Positions 6,393-10,428 of a stretch of DNA of 10,428 bases are shown here, piece by piece; positions within the stretch are counted from its first letter, which is position 1; every line of letters begins with the position of its first letter. This DNA comes from Nitrospirae bacterium RBG_16_43_11. Its GTDB lineage: Bacteria > Nitrospirota > 9FT-COMBO-42-15 > HDB-SIOI813. Under the pieces are notes generated by a model that made no database searches, had not been told where the DNA came from, and worked only from the letters and a program-made list of their open reading frames with translations. The position numbers and the translations under genes are program-made. The DNA is taken from assembly GCA_001805165.1 (NCBI GenBank), contig MHEI01000115.1, positions 1,366 through 11,793 of the forward strand, given 5' to 3'.

Positions 6393-6920
6393 ATGGAGCA
6401 TACACTTCTCCTTAATGCTACTTATGAGCCACTGAAAGTCATCCCATGGAAAAGGGCAATCACCCTCCTCTTCCAGGGAAAGGTTGAGGTACTGGAAGTC
6501 CACGACCGTGAAATTCGAGGTGTCTCTCTCAGGTTCCCCTTACCTTCTGTTCTAAGACTCCTGAAACTTGTAAAAGCAAGGGACTTACATAAGGTAAAAT
6601 TTTCTCGTGCCAACATTTTTGCCAGGGATAACCATACATGTCAATATTGTGGCGAAAAGTTCGATGTCAGGGAATTGACATTTGATCACATTAAGCCTGT
6701 GGCAAAAGGTGGCAGGAAGAGTTGGGAGAATATCGTAACTGCCTGCTGGAGGTGTAATAATAAAAAGAGCGGCCATACCCCTGCAGAGAGCGGGATGCGC
6801 CTGATAAAGGCACCAACTGAACCCAAGTGGCTCGCTCATGTAACGATCACTATAGGTATAAGGAATACGCCTGATAGCTGGCGGGATTATTTATACTGGA
6901 ATACAGAGTTGGATCATTGA
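6393..6920 (+). CDS. HNH endonuclease family protein
   Basis: A 175-residue protein of the stand-alone bacterial HNH family that begins with LLLNATYEPLKVIPWKRAI and a GKVEVLE segment. The nuclease core covers about 75-130. Zinc-binding pairs C83/C86 (CQYC) and C118/C121 (CWRC) surround the beta-beta-alpha metal motif, with D98/H99 (TFDHIKP), N113 (ENIVTAC) and N122/N123. All expected catalytic and structural residues are present, so it looks active. Members are common as single chromosomal genes; their biological target is mostly unknown, with DNA repair or restriction-type roles suggested. The ATG at 6393 gives the usual N-terminus but has no visible Shine-Dalgarno (upstream bases CAATATCCCAATT). 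It is divergent from rpsU and converges on korB, with 6 bp between the stops. No restriction, toxin or phage gene is adjacent. Confidence 0.9.
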   Translation: MEHTLLLNATYEPLKVIPWKRAITLLFQGKVEVLEVHDREIRGVSLRFPLPSVLRLLKLVKARDLHKVKFSRANIFARDNHTCQYCGEKFDVRELTFDHIKPVAKGGRKSWENIVTACWRCNNKKSGHTPAESGMRLIKAPTEPKWLAHVTITIGIRNTPDSWRDYLYWNTELDH

Positions 6921-6926
6921 GTATAT

Positions 6927-7802
6927 TCACGGCCTGAATACATCAATAATTTTCTCAAGGTCCGGTTTATTTGTCCCCTTATTCTTAATCTTTATCGCAG
7001 TTAACATGTCCACATAGGATGGTCTTTTCTCCTGGTAGAACAGCCCTATTGGAACTTCAGCGCTTTCTCTGCCCATCGTCAAAGCCAGGGACATTGCTTT
7101 AACCTTGTCACCCTTATCTGTATGAATATCATCTATATTTTTTAAGAGTGGCTTATAATATTCAAAGGTATCTAACTTATTGAATGTAGGACATGGAGAG
7201 ATTACATTAATAAATGCAAATCCCTTGTGATTCATAGCCTGTCCAATCAAATCCGCTGTCAGCTTTGTGTTCGATGAAAAACTTTGCGCAACAAAAGTTG
7301 CACCATAAACAAGGGCATAGGCAATAGGGTTTAATGGAACATCCGGTGAACCATGCGGTGTTGTCGTAGTAACCATACCTCCCCTGCTTGTAGGTGAGGC
7401 CTGCCCCTTTGTTAACCCGTATATTGAATTATCCATTACTATGAGTGTCAGGTCTATGTTCTTTCTTGCCACATGAGGCAGGTGACCACCACCAATGCTG
7501 AAATGATCTCCATCGCCACCAACTACGATAACCCTCAATTCAGGCCTCGCCAGCTTAATCCCCGTTGCTATTGGAATAGACCTGCCGTGACAGGTATGCA
7601 TACCAAAAGTAGTAACAAAATAGGGAAGCCTGCTTGAGCATCCTATGCCTGAGACAAGAACAGTGTCTACAGGAGAAACATTATTTACACTTAAAGCAGT
7701 TGTCAGTGAAGCAAGGACACCATAGTCACCACAGCCTGCACACCATATCGGAGGAATGTCTGACCGGTAATCTTTCGGTTTAAGTTGCTGGATCGCTTCC
7801 AT
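6927..7802 (-). CDS. korB: 2-oxoacid:ferredoxin oxidoreductase, beta subunit (KorB-type)
   Basis: A 291-residue cytoplasmic subunit carrying thiamine pyrophosphate and one [4Fe-4S] cluster. With KorA it converts a 2-oxoacid and CoA to acyl-CoA, CO2 and reduced ferredoxin, reversibly. The TPP/Mg motif runs from GDGD (D97, G98) to N125 in MDNSIYGLTKGQ. Cysteines C21 and C24 (CAGCGDYG), C55 (GIGCSSR) and C204 (SPCPTF) sit at the spacing of the cluster ligands of characterised archaeal two-subunit enzymes. The KGQASPTSRGG segment is typical of the family. The ATG lies 1 bp after the korA stop, with a strong AAGGAGGT (7811-7818) inside the korA tail, pointing to tight translational coupling. The sequence resembles 2-oxoglutarate enzymes, but the substrate (2-oxoglutarate, pyruvate or other) is not proved by these motifs. 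Confidence 0.93.
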   Translation of the reverse strand: MEAIQQLKPKDYRSDIPPIWCAGCGDYGVLASLTTALSVNNVSPVDTVLVSGIGCSSRLPYFVTTFGMHTCHGRSIPIATGIKLARPELRVIVVGGDGDHFSIGGGHLPHVARKNIDLTLIVMDNSIYGLTKGQASPTSRGGMVTTTTPHGSPDVPLNPIAYALVYGATFVAQSFSSNTKLTADLIGQAMNHKGFAFINVISPCPTFNKLDTFEYYKPLLKNIDDIHTDKGDKVKAMSLALTMGRESAEVPIGLFYQEKRPSYVDMLTAIKIKNKGTNKPDLEKIIDVFRP

Positions 7803-7803
7803 C

Positions 7804-9519
7804 TTATATGACCTCCTTGATTTTAGACTCTATCTGGTCAGGGGTAAACGACTCACCCCCATAAATATTATATCTGATCAGGTTGATACCTGCATGAGCC
7901 GTGATGAGTTCAGCAAATTGTCCCTGATAATTCACCTCTGGAATAAGTACCTTCTTTACTGTAGAAGCAAATCTCCTGATAGCCTTCACAGGAACAGGGA
8001 ATACCAGCTTTGGATAGAGGGCACTTACACTGAGCCCCGCAACCCTGCATCTTTTAACAGCCTCTCTTACGGAACACTGGGTAAGCCCCCAGCTTATAAT
8101 ACCGACATCTGCACTTCCATTACCATCCCATTCGGAAGCAGAATATTCATCCTCGATATTTGCTATCTTTTTGAACCGTTTTTCAGTCATCCTCGTATGA
8201 TACTCATCTGAATATTTTGGCGCTGCCGTCTCACTATGTTCAAGTCCTGTGGCAATATAGCGTCCACCTGACTGTCCTGGCAGTGACATGGGCGATATGC
8301 CGCTATCAGTCACCTCATAGCGCTGATACCCTCCATTACCGGAATATATCTCCCTGTTTACAATGTTTATCTTAGAAATATCCGGCCTGCTTATCTTCTC
8401 TGTCCTGAATGCAAGCGAACCATCACTCAGTATAATCACAGGCATCTGATATTTTTCAGCAAGATTAAATGCATCAATGGTGAGATAAAAACAATCCTCA
8501 ATAGTAGCTGCTGCAAGAACTATTCGGGGAAAATCACCATGACCTCCTCTGGCAGCGAGGAATAGGTCGGACTGTTCACTCTTTGTTGGTAATCCGGTTG
8601 AAGGTCCACCCCTCTGGACATCAGCTATAACAATAGGCAGCTCTGCCATACTTGCAAAACCGAGCAATTCAGTCATCAAGTCCAATCCCGGGCCTGATGT
8701 CCCTGTCATAGCCTTAGCTCCGGCGTAGGATGCTCCTATAACATGGCCGAGGGATGCAATCTCATCCTCTGCCTGCACAACCACTCCATTAGCCTTAGGT
8801 AAGTACTTCGCCAGCCAGTTGGCAATTTCTGTCGCTGGAGTAATAGGATAACATGAGAAAAAACTACACCCGGCAACAAGGGCGCCGAGACCAATTGCCT
8901 CATTCCCTGAAAGTATAATTGAATCTTGCCCTGATTTTTGAGGCTGCACATAAAAAACATCTGTCTTTTTTATATTTGACCGAACATATTCCGCTCCTGA
9001 ATCAAGGGCCTTTATATTCACATTTACGACATCTTCGCCCTTCCTTTTGAACTTGTTACTTACAAGCTCTTTCAGGCTTTCCATCGGAAACGAAAAAAGC
9101 TCAACCACTGCACCAAGGGCAACCATATTCTTGGAAATGGGACTGCCCAGGTCAACCTTGCTTATTCTGGTCATAGGAATCTGATATTGGATAACCCCTT
9201 CAATTGGCTCAGGTTCAATATCCCCACCAGGCCCGTCATAGACAAGTACAGTGCCAGGCCGCAATTGACCCTTATTAACCTCATATGCCTCTTTGTTGAA
9301 TGCAACAAATATATTGAAGGTATCACCGTGAGAGAGTATCTTTTCTGCAGAGACACGGAACTGATACATGGCATAACCGCCTTTTATCTCAGCCGGAAAT
9401 GTCTTGGACGTAAGCACCTCAAGACCTGCCCGCGCAGATGACCGTGCAAGCATGTCGCCTGTACTAATAACTCCCTCACCACCCTCTCCACCAATCCTTA
9501 CAACTATATCTTTTGCCAA
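7804..9519 (-). CDS. korA: 2-oxoacid:ferredoxin oxidoreductase, fused gamma-alpha subunit (KorA-type)
   Basis: A 571-residue fusion. Residues about 1-180 are the gamma domain, opening with VVRIGGEGGEGVISTGDMLA and containing TFPAEIKGGYA. Residues about 200-400 are the alpha pyrimidine-binding domain, with YPITPATE (224-231), QAEDEIASLG, TGTSGPGLDLMTE and RGGPSTGLPTKSEQSD (303-318). Residues about 465-571 are the transketolase-C-like domain. The alpha part helps bind TPP and substrate and pairs with KorB. Neither protein includes a ferredoxin-type dicluster domain, which fits the two-subunit enzyme class. The start is a TTG at 9519, with GGGAGGT seven bases upstream (9527-9533). It follows the small two-CxxC gene by 26 bp and precedes korB by 1 bp, so the three genes probably form one operon. 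Confidence 0.93.
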   Translation of the reverse strand: MAKDIVVRIGGEGGEGVISTGDMLARSSARAGLEVLTSKTFPAEIKGGYAMYQFRVSAEKILSHGDTFNIFVAFNKEAYEVNKGQLRPGTVLVYDGPGGDIEPEPIEGVIQYQIPMTRISKVDLGSPISKNMVALGAVVELFSFPMESLKELVSNKFKRKGEDVVNVNIKALDSGAEYVRSNIKKTDVFYVQPQKSGQDSIILSGNEAIGLGALVAGCSFFSCYPITPATEIANWLAKYLPKANGVVVQAEDEIASLGHVIGASYAGAKAMTGTSGPGLDLMTELLGFASMAELPIVIADVQRGGPSTGLPTKSEQSDLFLAARGGHGDFPRIVLAAATIEDCFYLTIDAFNLAEKYQMPVIILSDGSLAFRTEKISRPDISKINIVNREIYSGNGGYQRYEVTDSGISPMSLPGQSGGRYIATGLEHSETAAPKYSDEYHTRMTEKRFKKIANIEDEYSASEWDGNGSADVGIISWGLTQCSVREAVKRCRVAGLSVSALYPKLVFPVPVKAIRRFASTVKKVLIPEVNYQGQFAELITAHAGINLIRYNIYGGESFTPDQIESKIKEVI

Positions 9520-9526
9520 ATTGCTT

Positions 9527-9533
9527 ACCTCCC
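9527..9533 (-). promoter_or_regulatory. Shine-Dalgarno supporting the TTG start of korA
   Basis: GGGAGGT on the minus strand, seven bases from the TTG at 9519, lies in the 26-bp gap after the small zinc-ribbon gene. The resulting N-terminus (AKDIVVRIGGEGGEG) begins right at the conserved gamma-domain strand, so this non-ATG start is well supported. Confidence 0.75.
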
Positions 9534-9545
9534 ACTCAATATAGG

Positions 9546-9755
9546 TTATGAAACCTTCTTCAACCGCCGTCTCCGATTCTCTTTTAAAACAACCGCCGGA
9601 TGTATTCTATTTTCTATTATAGTGTCATCAATTATTGTTCCACAAGTAATACACCGCCAGCCATAAAAATAATACGTGCTGGATTCACCCATATCTAAAA
9701 ACTTCTCATACATCATAAGGCCATCACATTTTGGACACTTCATTTTAATCACCAT
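9546..9755 (-). CDS. Small two-CxxC zinc-ribbon or rubredoxin-like protein
   Basis: A 69-residue protein I do not recognise by name. It carries two Cys pairs, C7/C10 (CPKC) and C35/C38 (CITC, in WRCITCGTI), separated by 24 residues rich in Tyr and Phe, and a basic tail (ENRRRRLKKV). Four cysteines in this layout normally bind one zinc (zinc ribbon) or one iron (rubredoxin type). The Arg/Lys-rich end suggests nucleic-acid or acidic-partner contact, but this is inference. The ATG at 9755 has GGGAG six bases upstream; a second ATG at 9743 is possible and would remove four residues. It is the first gene of the unit leading to korA and korB, directly behind a sigma-54-like promoter. A role tied to the oxidoreductase (electron transfer, assembly or regulation) is possible but unproved. 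Confidence 0.75.
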   Translation of the reverse strand: MVIKMKCPKCDGLMMYEKFLDMGESSTYYFYGWRCITCGTIIDDTIIENRIHPAVVLKENRRRRLKKVS

Positions 9756-9784
9756 TCCTTTCTCCCTGCTTACTTAAGAGATAA

Positions 9785-9800
9785 AGCAAATGGTGTGCTA
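9785..9800 (-). promoter_or_regulatory. Candidate sigma-54 (-24/-12) promoter of the small gene-korA-korB operon
   Basis: The minus strand reads TAGCACACCATTTGCT, compared with the sigma-54 consensus TGGCACGNNNNTTGCW. The -12 TTGCT and the GCAC of the -24 element match at the correct spacing. One of the two near-invariant -24 G bases is A. The predicted start near 9774 leaves a 19-20 nt leader holding the GGGAG ribosome site of the 69-residue gene. The gene just upstream encodes a sigma-54 activator and palindromic sites lie between them, which raises the odds. The G-to-A mismatch is the main reason for doubt. Confidence 0.5.
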
Positions 9801-9855
9801 AACTAAATTACCTTTACAATTCAAATAGTTATGAAGTATCAAGGGTGCCCCGATG

Positions 9856-9872
9856 TGTTTCATATTGAAACA
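9856..9872. repeat. Perfect palindrome TGTTTCA-TAT-TGAAACA, candidate enhancer (UAS) site
   Basis: Two 7-bp arms pair perfectly around a 3-bp centre, a 17-bp dyad of the size bound by a Fis-type helix-turn-helix dimer. Its centre is about 90 bp upstream of the start predicted from the sigma-54-like element, in the usual range for activators of this class. The same half-site recurs at 9935 and 9955 in this intergenic region. Confidence 0.6.
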
Positions 9873-9934
9873 TAAATTGTATCTATTACCCCTTTTTAGT
9901 ATACAGACACAAGAAACATCACATATTGATGATA

Positions 9935-9941
9935 TGTTTCA
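9935..9941. repeat. TGTTTCA half-site
   Basis: A second exact copy of the TGTTTCA half-site, with only a poor inverted partner (AACA at 9946-9949). A related inverted half-site, AGAAACA, lies at 9912-9918. It is 20 bp from the next TGTTTCA copy at 9955, about two helical turns, so it would lie on the same DNA face. Confidence 0.4.
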
Positions 9942-9954
9942 AATTAACACCATG

Positions 9955-9971
9955 TGTTTCATTTATGAACA
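9955..9971. repeat. Imperfect 17-bp palindrome TGTTTCATTTATGAACA, candidate UAS site
   Basis: A third TGTTTCA copy, here followed by ATGAACA so that TGTT and AACA outer arms pair at the same overall length as the perfect site at 9856-9872. It overlaps the stop codon (9959-9961) and last codons of the activator gene. The neighbouring AACAC-CAT-GTGTT dyad at 9946-9958 shares some of these bases. Confidence 0.4.
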
Positions 9972-10428
9972 ACTTGACTGTCCTCTTCGATACCGTACTC
10001 CTTGAGTTTTCTCCATAGAGTTGTCCTGCTTATTCCTAAAGATCTTGCTGCTTCAGCATACTTCCATCCTGTCTTCTCGAGCATCCTGAGGATCCATTCT
10101 TTTTCAACATTATCGAGAGAGGACGTAACCACATCTGGAATATCCATTCGCTCCCCTTCGCGAAGAAGTTCCCTCGGAAGGTGTTCCGGTAAGATAGTAT
10201 TGTCTTTACTGCAGATGAAAGCATGTTCGATAATATTCCTGAGCTCACGAATGTTACCGGGATAAAAATAATTCAGCAGGACATTCATCGCCTGCGGGGC
10301 TATATTGTCAATCGTCTTACCCATCTCTTTATTTAATTTTTCTATAAAGTGCTTAATAAGAATAGGTATATCTTCTCTGCGTTCCCTCAATGGGGGTAAA
10401 GTAATGGGGAATACACTAATCCTGTAAT
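9959..10428 (-). CDS. NtrC-family sigma-54-dependent transcriptional activator, C-terminal part (cut by window edge)
   Basis: The visible 155 residues are the end of a bacterial enhancer-binding protein; the reading frame stays open to the window edge, so the sensor domain and most of the AAA+ core are outside. Seen here are the end of the AAA+ domain with VFPITLPPLRERREDIP (about 5-21), the sensor II region FYPGNIRELRNIIEHAF (about 53-70), and a Fis-type helix-turn-helix (about 117-143, KYAEAARSLGISRTTLWRKL). Such proteins bind upstream palindromes and use ATP to remodel RNA polymerase carrying sigma-54. The internal TTG at 10390 lies within the conserved LPPLRER motif and is not a start. 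The gene points toward the small gene-korA-korB unit and ends 203 bp before it, with palindromic sites and a sigma-54-like promoter between. The signal it senses cannot be told from this part. Confidence 0.95.
   Translation of the reverse strand, partial: YRISVFPITLPPLRERREDIPILIKHFIEKLNKEMGKTIDNIAPQAMNVLLNYFYPGNIRELRNIIEHAFICSKDNTILPEHLPRELLREGERMDIPDVVTSSLDNVEKEWILRMLEKTGWKYAEAARSLGISRTTLWRKLKEYGIEEDSQVVHK

Noticed and set aside
6924..6940. TATTCA-CGGCC-TGAATA dyad between convergent HNH and korB genes as a bidirectional terminator
   Set aside because: Short AT-rich 6-bp arms and no clear T run on either side; too weak to call.
9837..9865. Sigma-70 promoter TTGATA-17-TTGTAA for the small gene-korA-korB operon
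   Set aside because: On the minus strand the -35 is fair, but the -10 matches TATAAT poorly and would leave a longer leader; the sigma-54-like element fits better.
1..10428. CRISPR array, insertion sequence, prophage or defence island
   Set aside because: No regularly spaced repeats, transposase, integrase or phage genes are seen; the single HNH protein is not accompanied by restriction or toxin partners.

Overview
The window reads as ordinary chromosomal core sequence from a moderately AT-rich, probably anaerobic or microaerophilic Gram-negative-type bacterium. Pointers are a bacterial type A RNase P RNA (Bacillus-type Firmicutes carry type B), the rpsU-yqeY-dnaG-rpoD order, a CoA-dependent 2-oxoacid:ferredoxin oxidoreductase, a non-respiratory hemerythrin-like protein and a sigma-54 activator. 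Desulfobacterota-like or Nitrospirota-like lineages would fit. This is inference, as no rRNA or other decisive marker is present.

Left edge (1-1003): a hemerythrin-like di-iron protein on the plus strand converges on rnpB, the RNase P RNA, on the minus strand. Its ends pair perfectly over 16 bp, and it has a near-consensus sigma-70 promoter lying across the stop codon of the gene upstream.

Central minus-strand block (1056-6233), read from right to left: rpsU, yqeY, dnaG, rpoD, a tRNA with anticodon CAU, a coiled-coil/C4 zinc-ribbon protein, then rnpB. This is an extended macromolecular-synthesis operon joining ribosomal protein S21, a GatB/YqeY-domain protein, primase and the housekeeping sigma factor. 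A tRNA only 7 bp beyond the rpoD stop and the RNA of the enzyme that matures tRNA 5' ends follow it. dnaG most likely starts at an internal TTG with a strong Shine-Dalgarno sequence.

A single plus-strand HNH endonuclease gene (6393-6920) is divergent from rpsU and converges on the next block with only 6 bp between stops.

Right block (6927-10428), all minus strand, from right to left: the C-terminal part of an NtrC-family sigma-54 activator cut by the window edge; a 197-bp intergenic region with palindromic TGTTTCA/TGAAACA sites and a sigma-54-like -24/-12 element; a 69-residue two-CxxC protein; korA (fused gamma-alpha); and korB. The arrangement suggests that the activator switches on the small protein and the oxidoreductase from enhancer sites about 90-190 bp upstream. 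This is the most testable hypothesis in the window. I found no mobile element, CRISPR array, rRNA or clearly new defence system.
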